Of a DNA stretch of 15,627 bases, positions 7,071 to 15,073 are shown piece by piece; position 1 is the first letter of the stretch, and the number at the start of each line of letters is the position of its first letter. Where the stretch lies: positions 1 to 15,627 of the forward strand of contig JBOGTC010000050.1 in assembly GCA_050692055.1 (NCBI GenBank), read 5' to 3'. Under the pieces are notes generated by a model. It had not been told where the DNA came from and ran no database searches. It was given only the letters and a program-made list of their open reading frames with translations. The position numbers and the translations under genes were made by a program. The stretch is from JBOGTC01 sp050692055. Its GTDB lineage: Bacteria > Chloroflexota > Limnocylindria > QHBO01.

Positions 7071-8019
7071 CGGTGTCCTCCCGCCGATACGGAATCCCAA
7101 GCTGCTGCGGCGCGTTGGTTCGACCGATCGCGCCCGCGACAGCGAGCACGACCAGGATGTAGGGCAGCATCACGAAGAAGTGGTGCGGGATGCCGAGCCC
7201 GAACGCCTGGGCACGCAGCTGAAACGCGTCCGCCGCGCCGAACAGGAGACAGGCGGCGGCGGCGAGCATCGGGTTCCATCGGCCCAGCACGATCACGCCG
7301 AGCACGATGAAGCCTCGGCCGGCCGTCATCCCCGGGGTGAAGTAGCGCACCGCCCCGATTGCCAACGCGGCGCCACCCAGCCCGGCCATGGCGCCGCTGA
7401 ACACGATCGTGGCGTAGCGGATCTTCGGAACCGACAGGCCGGCCGTATCGACCGCCGAGGGAGAGTCGCCGGCGGCACGGATGCCCAGCCCCCACGTCGT
7501 GCGGAATAGCACGAAGAGCGCGGCGATCGGAAGCAGATAGGCAAGGTACACGGCCAGCGAGTGGTTGAAAAAGATGTCGCCGATGAGGGGCAGGTCGCCC
7601 AGGATCGGCAGGTCGATCGCGGGAAAGCCGGCGGCCCGCTGCCGCCCGGTCTGCCCGAAGACCGCTCGATGCAGCGTGTTGGTGAGGCCCAGCGCCAGCA
7701 GGTTGATGGCGACGCCCGAGATGATCTGGTTGGCGCCGCGCGTAACCGTCAGGTACGCGTGGATGAGGCCGGCGACGGCGCCGGCGGCCATGGCGGCCAG
7801 CCCGGCAACGAGCGCCGCCACCGCGGCGGGCATGTAGGGCTCGACATAGAAGCTGGTGGTCACGGCGACAAAGGCGCCGACCAGCATCATGCCCTCCATG
7901 CCGATGTTGAAGACGCCGCTGCGCTCGGCATAGACCCCACCGATGGCGGTCAGGGCGAGCGGTGCGGCGAGGCGGATGCTGGCGCTGCCCCAGTCGGTCA
8001 CCAAGCCTGCATCAAGCAT
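7060..8019 (-). CDS. BMP-type ABC transporter permease (second)
   Basis: A 319-residue inner-membrane permease of the branched-chain-type family (BPD_transp_2), in the subgroup that works with BMP lipoproteins (NupQ/YufQ-like). The signature ERSGVFNIGMEGMMLVGAF sits at about residues 32-50, followed by about eight hydrophobic segments. VTRGANQIISGVAIN (about 93-107) is also characteristic, as is the coupling-like segment GIRAAGDSPSAVDTAGLSV (about 200-218). The ATG at 8019 overlaps the upstream permease stop by 8 bases, so the two are translationally coupled. It forms a heterodimer with the product of 8012-9112 to make the translocation channel. Substrate specificity cannot be read from the permease. 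Operon context with creatininase suggests a cyclic guanidine; purine or nucleoside import is the usual annotation. Confidence 0.95.
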   Translation of the reverse strand: MLDAGLVTDWGSASIRLAAPLALTAIGGVYAERSGVFNIGMEGMMLVGAFVAVTTSFYVEPYMPAAVAALVAGLAAMAAGAVAGLIHAYLTVTRGANQIISGVAINLLALGLTNTLHRAVFGQTGRQRAAGFPAIDLPILGDLPLIGDIFFNHSLAVYLAYLLPIAALFVLFRTTWGLGIRAAGDSPSAVDTAGLSVPKIRYATIVFSGAMAGLGGAALAIGAVRYFTPGMTAGRGFIVLGVIVLGRWNPMLAAAACLLFGAADAFQLRAQAFGLGIPHHFFVMLPYILVVLAVAGAIGRTNAPQQLGIPYRREDTDDR

Positions 8020-9112
8020 CGGCCGACTCCGCCGAGTGTACCGGCGCCTTGAGCTCGGGCTGGCGCTGGCGGAACCAACCGCGGAAGAGCCCCGCGATGA
8101 CGAACAGAATGGTCAGCGCCTGGATGATCAGCACGATCGAGGTCTCGATGCGGGTCACCTGCTGCATCAGGCTCGAACCGGCGCGCAGGGCCCCGAAGAA
8201 GCCGGCGGTCACGATCACCGCCAGCGGATTCGCTCCGGCGAGCAGCGCGATGGCGATGCCGTCGTAGCCGTATCCCGGCGAGAAGTGATCGAAGAGCCGA
8301 TGCCGCAGGCCCATCACCTCTCCCGCCCCGGCCAGGCCGGCGATTCCGCCGCTCAGCAGCATGACCAGCACCATCTGACGTGCGCTGCGCACCCCCGCGA
8401 ACCGCGCGGCGGTCGGGTTGGCGCCGATCATGCGCAGGCGGAAACCGAACGGCGTGTACTGGATGAGCACGTACAGCGCGATGGCGATGGCCACGCCGAT
8501 GGGCAGGCCGGCGTGGAGGCTGGTGCGGGCCGCGAGGATCGGCAGACGAGCGGTGTCCTCGATCGGGACCGACTGGGCGAACGAGGCACCTCGCTCCCCC
8601 ATCGGTCCGAGCGTCGGATCGACCAGGTAGCTGACGACCAGGATGCCGACGAAGTTCAGCATCAGCGTGGTGACCACCTCGCTGACACCGCGATACGCGC
8701 GCAGGTACGCCGGGACCAGGATCCAGAGCGCTCCGCCCACGAATCCGGCGAGGAGCGCCAGAATGATGTGCAGGATCCCCGGAATTCCAAGCGGCACGAG
8801 TGCCACCGCCGCTGCCGCCGCGGCTCCGAGGTAGAGCTGGCCCTCGGCACCGATGTTGAACACGCCGGCCCGGAAGCTGATCGCGACGGCCAGCCCGGTC
8901 AGCAGGATCGGGGTCATCCGCACGCCGGTGACCGCCAGGCTGGCCGGACTGCCGACCGATCCTTGGATCATGGCGGCGTAGGCGTCGAGGGGATTGACGC
9001 CCGCCAGCACGATCAGGATCGCCGAGACGGCGAAAGCCGCGACGATGGCCGCCAGCGGCAGGACCGCGCTGCGCGCCAGCGACACGACCACCCCCGGCAG
9101 TGAGCGAATCAC
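8012..9112 (-). CDS. BMP-type ABC transporter permease (first)
   Basis: A 366-residue permease of the same family as its downstream neighbour (NupP/YufP-like). The first membrane segment is at about residues 16-37, and the family signature SFRAGVFNIGAEGQLYLGA at about 79-97. GVSEVVTTLMLNFVGI (about 142-157) and the cytoplasmic coupling segment FGFRLRMIGANPTAARFAGV (about 222-241) are recognisable. In this subgroup the first permease carries the longer N-terminus, as seen here. The start is GTG at 9112, overlapping the ATPase stop as GTGA. There is no clear Shine-Dalgarno, so translation probably depends on reinitiation after the ATPase. It pairs with the 7060-8019 product. Confidence 0.95.
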   Translation of the reverse strand: MIRSLPGVVVSLARSAVLPLAAIVAAFAVSAILIVLAGVNPLDAYAAMIQGSVGSPASLAVTGVRMTPILLTGLAVAISFRAGVFNIGAEGQLYLGAAAAAAVALVPLGIPGILHIILALLAGFVGGALWILVPAYLRAYRGVSEVVTTLMLNFVGILVVSYLVDPTLGPMGERGASFAQSVPIEDTARLPILAARTSLHAGLPIGVAIAIALYVLIQYTPFGFRLRMIGANPTAARFAGVRSARQMVLVMLLSGGIAGLAGAGEVMGLRHRLFDHFSPGYGYDGIAIALLAGANPLAVIVTAGFFGALRAGSSLMQQVTRIETSIVLIIQALTILFVIAGLFRGWFRQRQPELKAPVHSAESADA

Positions 9113-10659
9113 GCCGCGGAACCCGGCCTGGGCAAGATGGCCTCGAGGCGTTGACCCATCATCATCTGGCCGAGCCGGTCGATGAACGCCTCCGTCGGCG
9201 GCACCTCGCCCATCACTTCGCCGCTGTGCAGGACAATGACGCGATCACTGACGGCGAGGAGCTCGGGCAGCTCGGTTGAGATCAGGAGGATGGCGGCCCC
9301 ACGGTCGCGCTGCTCACGCAGCAGGTCGAGGACCGACTCCACCGCCCCAACGTCGAGGCCGCGGGTCGGCTGCGCCGCCACGAGCAACCTGGGTTGCTCC
9401 TGCGTCTCGCGTGCGACGACGATCTTCTGCTGGTTGCCGCCGGACACCGAGCGCGCCTTCGCCGACGGGCCAGAGCAGCGGATGTCATAGCGACGGATCT
9501 GCGTCTCAGCGTGGTCGTGAATGGCTCGCCAGCGCAGAAATGCCCGCTCGGTGAAAGGTGACCGGGCATACGACTTCAGGATGACGTTCTCCGCCACCGA
9601 GAAGTCCTCGATTAGTCCCTCTCGGTGCCTGTCCTCCGGGATGAAGCCGAACAGCGACGGGTTGTGGAGGACACCCGCCGGATTCTCGCCGTTGATGGTG
9701 ATGCGACCCTCGCTGACGGGACGCAGGCCGGCGATGCACTCGACCAGCTCGCGCTGGCCGTTACCATCGACCCCGGCGATGCCGACGATCTCGCCCGCTC
9801 GCACGTCGAAGCTGACGTCGCGCAATGCCGGCGTATCGCGGTCGCTCAGGCAGCCGACGCCGTCGAGGGCGAGCACGATATCCTGGCCGGCCGCCGGCGC
9901 CGAGGTGCGGTCAAGCGACACCTGTCGGCCGACCATCATCTCGGAGAGCTGCGCCGCTGTGGCCTCCGACGTCGGCAGCGACCCGGTGACCCGACCCGCG
10001 CGCAGGACGGTGATGTGGTCGCTGACCTCTTTCACCTCGCTCAGCTTGTGGCTGATAAAGACGATCCCCCGTCCCTCAGCCACCAGCTTGCGCAGGACCC
10101 GAAACAAGTGCGTCACCTCGGACGGCGCGAGGACGGCTGTCGGCTCATCGAGGACCAGGAGCTTCGCCTCCCGGTACAGCGCCTTCAGGATCTCCAGGCG
10201 CTGCTGCATCCCCACCGAGAGCTGCCACACCAGCGAGTCAGGATCGACTCCGAGGTTGTACTCCGTGGCCAGGTCCATGATGCGTTGTCGAGCCTCGCCG
10301 AGGTCTAGCAGAGGCGGCTTGGGCTGTTGCACGCCAAGCACCACGTTCTCGACGGCGGTGAGGTTCGGCACCAGCATGAACTGCTGGTGCACCATGCCGA
10401 TCCCCAGCTGCACGGCGTCATGCGGGGAGGCGATCGATACCGGTTCCCCCTCGAGGCGCAGCGCGCCGGCGTCGGGCTGGACCAGCCCGTAGAGGATCTT
10501 CATCAGGGTGCTCTTGCCGGCACCGTTCTCGCCCAACAGCGCGTGGATCTGGCCCGGCTTCACCGCGAAGGAGATGTCGTCGTCGGCGAGGACCTGGCCA
10601 AACCGCTTCGTGATGTGCTCCATCTCCAGGAGAAACGGAGCACGAGGCATATCAGCCAT
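9109..10659 (-). CDS. BMP-type ABC transporter ATPase with two nucleotide-binding domains
   Basis: A 516-residue duplicated ATPase (NupO/YufO-like). Domain 1 (about 8-245) has Walker A GENGAGKST, Q-loop MVHQQFML, signature LSVGMQQRLEI, Walker B LLVLDEPTAVL and the switch ISHKL. Domain 2 (about 262-505) has a degenerate Walker A (GVDGNGQRE), signature VSGGNQQK and a degenerate Walker B (LLVAAQPTRGLD). This asymmetry is normal for the sugar/BMP class, where only one site is fully active. It powers uptake through the two permeases. It is the first gene of the minus-strand operon. The ATG at 10659 has GAGGAG about 13 bases upstream; an ATG three codons later is possible. Transcription probably starts in the divergent region that carries the palindromes at 10741-10767. 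Confidence 0.96.
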   Translation of the reverse strand: MADMPRAPFLLEMEHITKRFGQVLADDDISFAVKPGQIHALLGENGAGKSTLMKILYGLVQPDAGALRLEGEPVSIASPHDAVQLGIGMVHQQFMLVPNLTAVENVVLGVQQPKPPLLDLGEARQRIMDLATEYNLGVDPDSLVWQLSVGMQQRLEILKALYREAKLLVLDEPTAVLAPSEVTHLFRVLRKLVAEGRGIVFISHKLSEVKEVSDHITVLRAGRVTGSLPTSEATAAQLSEMMVGRQVSLDRTSAPAAGQDIVLALDGVGCLSDRDTPALRDVSFDVRAGEIVGIAGVDGNGQRELVECIAGLRPVSEGRITINGENPAGVLHNPSLFGFIPEDRHREGLIEDFSVAENVILKSYARSPFTERAFLRWRAIHDHAETQIRRYDIRCSGPSAKARSVSGGNQQKIVVARETQEQPRLLVAAQPTRGLDVGAVESVLDLLREQRDRGAAILLISTELPELLAVSDRVIVLHSGEVMGEVPPTEAFIDRLGQMMMGQRLEAILPRPGSAA

Positions 10660-10730
10660 CGCGGAGGGTGCTCCTCGACGTCGAGGCCACGCGGTCCTCG
10701 GCGCAAGCCCATTGACCGCACCAAGAGGCG

Positions 10731-10759
10731 AGGATAGAGTGTCAACAGTTGACAGTCAA
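10731..10759 (-). promoter_or_regulatory. Candidate promoter for the ABC/creatininase operon, overlapping the operator
   Basis: On the minus strand TTGACT (10759-10754) and TATCCT (10736-10731) are spaced by 17 bases, a good sigma-70-type match at -35 and a fair one at -10. The -35 element lies inside the palindrome array, so a bound regulator would block it. A TTGACA is also present on the plus strand at 10749-10754, but no good -10 follows it. Confidence 0.45.
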
Positions 10760-10767
10760 TAGTTGAC
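10741..10767. promoter_or_regulatory. Two tandem palindromes, probable GntR-family operator
   Basis: GTCAACAGTTGAC (10741-10753) is a perfect 6+1+6 palindrome. One base later GTCAATAGTTGAC (10755-10767) repeats it with one arm mismatch. The junction TTGACAGTCAA (10749-10759) is also palindromic, so the 14-bp period gives overlapping sites. The array lies between the divergent ABC operon and the GntR gene, 26 bases before the GntR ATG. This fits binding of two regulator dimers that control both directions. Binding by the neighbouring GntR protein is inference from position and symmetry. Confidence 0.75.
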
Positions 10768-10792
10768 CATCCAGTTTGGGGAGTTCCGGACC

Positions 10793-11542
10793 ATGGCAAA
10801 TCCGGACGACGGCGACGGTGGTGCGCTTCCGTCCCTCGAGACCAACACCCTGGGCGAGAGCGCGGCTGAACTGCTGCGACAGCGGATCCTGAGCGGCGCA
10901 CTGAAGCCGGGGAGTCGGCTCGTTGAAGCCGAGATCGCGCGGCAACTGGGGATCAGCCGAGGCCCCGTACGGGAGGCGCTGGCCACGCTACGCGGTGAGG
11001 GCCTTGCGCGCGAAGAGCCACGCCGCGGCGCCTACGTCACGGCCCTCAGCGCACTCGACATCCGCGAGATCTACCAAGTGCGCGCAGCTCTGGAGAGCGG
11101 CGCAGCGCGGCTCGTGATCCTGCGCCGCGACGAAGAGGCGAGGGCCTGCATCCGGGCTGCGCTTGACCGGCTGCAGCGCGCTGCGGCAACCGATGACCGC
11201 TCAGAGTTCGTCGAGGCCGACCTCGCGCTTCATGAAGAGCTGTGCCGGGTATCGGGCAATGAACGGCTCTTCCAGGCGTGGCTGAATCAGGTCGGCATCC
11301 TGCGGACCCTGATACGACTCGAAACAACCCAGGTATTCGCGAGCTTCCGACCGCTCCTTGAGGACCATGAAGAGTTCGTCCACCAGATCCTGGCGGGGAA
11401 CGTGAACGAGGCCGCCGATGCATGTTGGCGCCTGTTCAGAAACTCGAACGACCTGCTCGAGAAGGCCTACGCAACCGACTCGGACGACGGCGCAACCATC
11501 GCGCCCGAGGTCCGCGCTGCTGCCCTGTACCGGGGTGCGTAG
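10793..11542 (+). CDS. GntR-family (FadR subfamily, FCD domain) transcriptional regulator
   Basis: A 249-residue regulator. The winged helix-turn-helix spans about residues 16-82: LLRQRILSGALKPGSRL, then EAEIARQLGISRGPVREAL and the wing with EEPRRGAYV. The ligand-binding FCD domain spans about 85-225. It has D143 and H147 in EADLALHEEL and H192 in EDHEEF, matching metal ligands of the family. The third helix where another His is expected reads AADACWRLF, so that ligand seems lost. The ATG at 10793 has GGGGAG nine bases upstream; a TTG thirty bases earlier would put the start inside the operator. It is divergent from the ABC operon and first in a plus-strand unit with the second ureohydrolase. 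Such regulators usually repress transport and catabolic genes until a pathway metabolite binds. Here that ligand is probably the imported compound or its product. Confidence 0.93.
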   Translation: MANPDDGDGGALPSLETNTLGESAAELLRQRILSGALKPGSRLVEAEIARQLGISRGPVREALATLRGEGLAREEPRRGAYVTALSALDIREIYQVRAALESGAARLVILRRDEEARACIRAALDRLQRAAATDDRSEFVEADLALHEELCRVSGNERLFQAWLNQVGILRTLIRLETTQVFASFRPLLEDHEEFVHQILAGNVNEAADACWRLFRNSNDLLEKAYATDSDDGATIAPEVRAAALYRGA

Positions 11543-11582
11543 CGCGACTGACTCGCGGTCACAGCCCAAGGAGAAACGATCG

Positions 11583-12629
11583 ATGGCCAACCACTACGAG
11601 CCGCCGCGCAATCCTCGCGGCATCCCCCATCTCCTGGTACCCGAGAAACGCAAGCGGCTGCACTGGAACGACCCGCATGAGCTGCGGGTCAACAACTGGA
11701 TCGAGCCATGGGACTGGGAGTCGCCGCTCGATGTCGGCATCATCAACGTACCGTCCAGCAAGACCTCGATCTTCGCCAACGGTGCGTACGCGGCGCCGAA
11801 TGCGATCAAGGAGTCGTGGGCGATCAACACCACCTACAGCCCCGACTACGACGTCGATCTCGCCTCGCTGCGGGTTCGTGAGCTCGGCGACGTCGCCATC
11901 CCAATCCTCGATCTGCGCGAGGGGATCGAGCACATCGAGGAGTCGCTCACCGCCTGCTTCTCGCAGGCAGAGGACTACTTCCCGATCGTCATCGGCGGCG
12001 ACCATGCCATCACGGCACCGGCGGTCCGAGCCTATTGCCGCGCCCACCCGGAGCAGCAGGTCGGGCTCATTCATTTCGACGCGCACAACGACGTGCGCGT
12101 CATGGACCATGGGCCCACCAACGGGACGCCAATTCGCGGCATCCTCCAGTCCGGCGTGCGAGTCGCCGGCGACAACCTGGTGCAGGTCGGCATCCACGGG
12201 TTCATGAACGCGAGCTACTACAAGCGCTGGGTCGAGGGCAAGGGCGGCACCATCATCACGGCTCGCGAGATCCGCCGCAGCGGAATCGACGGCGTCGTCA
12301 ACCGCACGCTCCAGATCGCCGGGCGCGATGTCGACGCGATCTACGTCACCGTCGACATCGACGTGCTCGAGCTGGGCTATGCGCCCGGGACTGCGGCCGC
12401 GACGTCTGACGGAATCCACCCCACCGACCTGTTCGAGGCCCTCTTCCGCCTCGGCCAAGATGCGCGCGTCGCGGCCATCGACTTCGTCGAGCTCGATCCC
12501 TACCGCGACGTGGCGGAGATCACGACCCGCACCTTCAATTCGGCCATGCTGACATTCCTCGCCGGGTTCTTCCTGCGCAGGAACAACGGCTGGCGCGGTT
12601 ACGATCCGAGCCCCGTCATCGAGCCCTGA
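11583..12629 (+). CDS. Second ureohydrolase, with formimidoylglutamase-like motifs
   Basis: A 348-residue Mn-dependent ureohydrolase. The ligands are H141 in GGDHAIT, D166, H168 and D170 in HFDAHNDV, and D258 and D260 in TVDIDVLEL. After the second motif it reads DHGPTNGTPIRGI. An NGTPxR segment at this place is more like formimidoylglutamase (HutG) than agmatinase, while its N-terminus (WDWESPLDVGIINVP) is neither clearly. Between D260 and the loop, ELGYAPGTAAATSDGI replaces the common DPxxxPGTxxPxPGG. The ATG at 11583 has AAGGAG upstream. Forty bases separate it from the regulator. It differs strongly from the 4120-5172 ureohydrolase, so this is not a recent duplication. The two probably act on different substrates or steps. 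Candidates are creatine, guanidinoacetate, a formimidoyl compound or agmatine; I cannot choose from sequence. Confidence 0.9.
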   Translation: MANHYEPPRNPRGIPHLLVPEKRKRLHWNDPHELRVNNWIEPWDWESPLDVGIINVPSSKTSIFANGAYAAPNAIKESWAINTTYSPDYDVDLASLRVRELGDVAIPILDLREGIEHIEESLTACFSQAEDYFPIVIGGDHAITAPAVRAYCRAHPEQQVGLIHFDAHNDVRVMDHGPTNGTPIRGILQSGVRVAGDNLVQVGIHGFMNASYYKRWVEGKGGTIITAREIRRSGIDGVVNRTLQIAGRDVDAIYVTVDIDVLELGYAPGTAAATSDGIHPTDLFEALFRLGQDARVAAIDFVELDPYRDVAEITTRTFNSAMLTFLAGFFLRRNNGWRGYDPSPVIEP

Positions 12630-12668
12630 GCGCGAGGTGCCCGCAGCCACGACCGCGAGACCGTGCCG

Positions 12669-13667
12669 ATGAGAGCCGTCGTGGTCGAGCAGCCCGGCGG
12701 ACTCGATCGGCTGCAGCTTCTCGACCGCCCCGCTCCCGAGCCGGGGCCGCAAGAGGTGCTTGTTCGGGTGGCGTACGCCGCCGTCAACTGGAGCGACGTG
12801 CAGAAGCGCCAGGGGATCTACCCTGATCCGGTCACCTACCCTGCCGTCCTGGGCGCCGAGGTAGCGGGCGAAGTGATTGGCCTTGGGCCGGATGTCCCTC
12901 GTCGCCTGCTCCACCGCCGGGTGGCTGCGCTCTGCGGAGCGCACCTTCTCGGCGGATGCGCGGACTCGGTCGCGGTGCCAAGAGACTACCTGATCCCGGT
13001 GCCCTCGGGCATCGGCCTTGCGTCAGCGGCCGCGTTACCGCTGGCCGCGCTCACCGCCTACCACCTGCTGCACACTGCACATCGCCTCCGGCGCGGGGAG
13101 GTCATCCTTGTCCATGCCGCAGCGGGCAGCGTTGGGCTTGCGCTGACCCAGTTGGCCCATCGGCGTGGGGTGAAGGTGATCGGGACGGTTGGCGGACCGG
13201 GCAAGGTCGACGTTCCTCGCCGCTACGGCGCGAGCCTGGTCATCGATCGCAGCCGTGAGGACTTCGTCGAGGCGGCGATGAGCTTCACCGACGGTCGCGG
13301 CGTCGACCTGGTGATCGACTCGCTGGGAGGCGAGATCCTGCCGCGCAGCTTCGACTGCCTTCGCCGATTCGGCCGGCTCATCAACATCGGTGAGGCGTCG
13401 GGCGAGCCCGCCTTTCCGGTCCGCAAGAAGCTGTATGAACGGTCCACTTCCATGGCCGGCTTCGAGGTCCTGCACGCGACTCCGGGCTCGCCGCGCTGGC
13501 GCCGCGGGGTTCGGTCCGTCGCCGCGCATGCGGCCCGTGGCGAGCTGAGCGTGCCCATTGACCGGATTGTGCCGCTCGCTGAGGTGGCGCGGGCGCACGC
13601 CGCGCTCGAGAGCCGTCAAACGGTGGGCAAGATCCTTCTCGACCTTGGCGTGGAAGGGGTCCAGTGA
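12669..13667 (+). CDS. Zinc-independent quinone oxidoreductase-like NADPH dehydrogenase (MDR family)
   Basis: About 332 residues from the ATG at 12669; a GTG two codons earlier (12663) is equally possible as neither has a strong Shine-Dalgarno. The GroES-like N-terminal domain includes VLVRVAYAAVNWSDVQKRQG (about 32-51) and PAVLGAEVAGEV. The Rossmann domain contains VHAAAGSVGLALTQLA (about 148-163), the AAGGVG-type dinucleotide motif of NADPH:quinone reductases. DLVIDSLGGEI follows at about 216-226. The zinc-binding cysteines of alcohol dehydrogenases are absent. Relatives reduce quinones or enones with NADPH. The gene overlaps the next as GTGA, so it belongs to the operon, but no step of guanidino catabolism clearly needs it. 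Confidence 0.9.
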   Translation: MRAVVVEQPGGLDRLQLLDRPAPEPGPQEVLVRVAYAAVNWSDVQKRQGIYPDPVTYPAVLGAEVAGEVIGLGPDVPRRLLHRRVAALCGAHLLGGCADSVAVPRDYLIPVPSGIGLASAAALPLAALTAYHLLHTAHRLRRGEVILVHAAAGSVGLALTQLAHRRGVKVIGTVGGPGKVDVPRRYGASLVIDRSREDFVEAAMSFTDGRGVDLVIDSLGGEILPRSFDCLRRFGRLINIGEASGEPAFPVRKKLYERSTSMAGFEVLHATPGSPRWRRGVRSVAAHAARGELSVPIDRIVPLAEVARAHAALESRQTVGKILLDLGVEGVQ

Positions 13668-15073
13668 CACCGCCGACCAACGCACCGGCGCTCCTTCTCT
13701 CGAGGGGCACTGTCATCACCATGGATCCGGACCGAAGGGTGCTCACCGACGGCGCGGTTCTCGTCGAGGGTGGGCGCATCGCCGCCGTCGCGCCGGCCGC
13801 GGAGCTCGAGGCCAGCCATCCGGCGGCCAAGCGGCTGGACGCGGGCGGGGGGCTCATCCTGCCCGGCATGGTGAACACCCACACGCACCTCTTCCAGGGG
13901 CTGCTCAAGGGGCTGGGGGATGACCGCCCGTTGTACCGATGGCTGCGCGAGATGACCGCGCCCGCATCGATCTCGCTGACCGAAGAAGACTGCGAGGCTG
14001 CTGCCCTGAACGGGGCGGTGGAGGCCATTCGGTCGGGCTGCACGACCCTGGTCGACTTCATGTATGTGCATCCGCGGCCGGGCCTGACCGACGCTGTCAT
14101 CCGCGGCCTGTCGCGCGCCAGCATCCGGGCGGTGGTGGCGCGGGGATTCGTCACGCAGGGGATCGAGCTCGGCGTTCCACCGGCCCTCGTCGAGGACGTC
14201 GACAGCGCGCTCGCAGATGCCGAGCGGCTCATCAGGCTGCACCGGCAGCCAGATGCGCTGATCCATATTGGAACCGCTCCCTGCCTGCTCTGGATGGTGG
14301 ACGAGGCCGCACTGTGCGCGACGCGCGAGCTTACCGACCAGCACGGAACCCTGATCACCTACCACCTCGCCGAGACCGATTTCGAGGTCGGCTACGCGCA
14401 GCGGACGTACGGCGTCCCCGAAACCGACCTCCTGCTGCGCGCCGGCCTCTTGGGTCCGGACCTGCTTGCGGTCCACTGCACCAAGCTGGGCCAACGCGAC
14501 GTCCGCATGCTGCGCGCCTCCGACGTCAAGGTCTCGCACAACCCGGTCAGCAACATGTATCTCGGCGCCGGCGTGGCACCTATCACCGACATGCTGCAGG
14601 CCGGCATGACCGTCGGACTGGCAACCGATGGTCCGGCGAGCAACAACAACCAGAACATGATCCAGGTGCTCAAGTACGCCGCCCTCCTCCACAAGGTCTC
14701 CCACGAGGACGCGACCGCCATGACCGCCGAAAAGGTGCTCGAGATGGGGACCATAGACGGCGCGCGCGCGATCGGCCTCGAGGACGAGATCGGCTCGATC
14801 GAGCCCGGCAAGAAGGCCGACATCGCCGTGCTCTCGCTTGACAACCCGTTCATCGGCCCAGTGCACGACCCGGTATCGGCTTTGGTCTACGCGGCCGTCG
14901 GCTCAGAGACGCGGACCGTACTGATCGATGGACGCGTCGTCATGCGCGACGGCGTGCTGACTAGTCTCGACGAAGACGACGTCCGGCATCGCGCCTCGGT
15001 GGCCGCCCACGGTCTGGCTGAGCGAGCTGGACTCGGCGGACCGCGACGGGCCTGGCGCTCGGTCGGGTATTGA
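13664..15073 (+). CDS. TRZ/ATZ-type aminohydrolase (ring deaminase family)
   Basis: A 469-residue enzyme of the amidohydrolase superfamily branch with chlorohydrolases, S-adenosylhomocysteine deaminase, guanine and 8-oxoguanine deaminases. Metal and catalytic residues are in place: H73 and H75 in NTHTH, H234 and E237 in YHLAE, H271 in AVHCTK, and D322 in ATDGPASNNNQNM. SHNPVSNMYLGAG (291-303) matches the substrate-loop motif. E237 with H271 and D322 is the deaminase pattern for a ring C-NH2 or C=NH. The start is GTG at 13664, overlapping the upstream gene as GTGA, and the end is TGA at 15073. Next to a creatininase, the attractive substrate is creatinine itself (deamination to N-methylhydantoin). 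Guanine-type or triazine substrates are equally compatible with the motifs. Family is certain, substrate is inferred. Confidence 0.93.
   Translation: MTPPTNAPALLLSRGTVITMDPDRRVLTDGAVLVEGGRIAAVAPAAELEASHPAAKRLDAGGGLILPGMVNTHTHLFQGLLKGLGDDRPLYRWLREMTAPASISLTEEDCEAAALNGAVEAIRSGCTTLVDFMYVHPRPGLTDAVIRGLSRASIRAVVARGFVTQGIELGVPPALVEDVDSALADAERLIRLHRQPDALIHIGTAPCLLWMVDEAALCATRELTDQHGTLITYHLAETDFEVGYAQRTYGVPETDLLLRAGLLGPDLLAVHCTKLGQRDVRMLRASDVKVSHNPVSNMYLGAGVAPITDMLQAGMTVGLATDGPASNNNQNMIQVLKYAALLHKVSHEDATAMTAEKVLEMGTIDGARAIGLEDEIGSIEPGKKADIAVLSLDNPFIGPVHDPVSALVYAAVGSETRTVLIDGRVVMRDGVLTSLDEDDVRHRASVAAHGLAERAGLGGPRRAWRSVGY

Noticed and set aside
7943..9103. Plus-strand open frame of 386 codons rich in Arg, Asp, Gln and His
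   Set aside because: Antisense shadow of the first permease gene; the residue bias is typical of the complement of a hydrophobic GC-rich gene.
10749..10777. Plus-strand TTGACA as a promoter for the GntR gene
   Set aside because: The -35 match is perfect, but at 16-18 bases downstream there is no acceptable -10 hexamer, so I did not list it as a promoter.
11559..12944. Long open frame of 461 codons on the minus strand
   Set aside because: It is antisense to the second ureohydrolase, which has all catalytic motifs, a Shine-Dalgarno and operon spacing. High GC makes long antisense frames common here.
13616..14866. Minus-strand open frame of 416 codons
   Set aside because: Antisense to the TRZ/ATZ aminohydrolase; composition shows no family motif.
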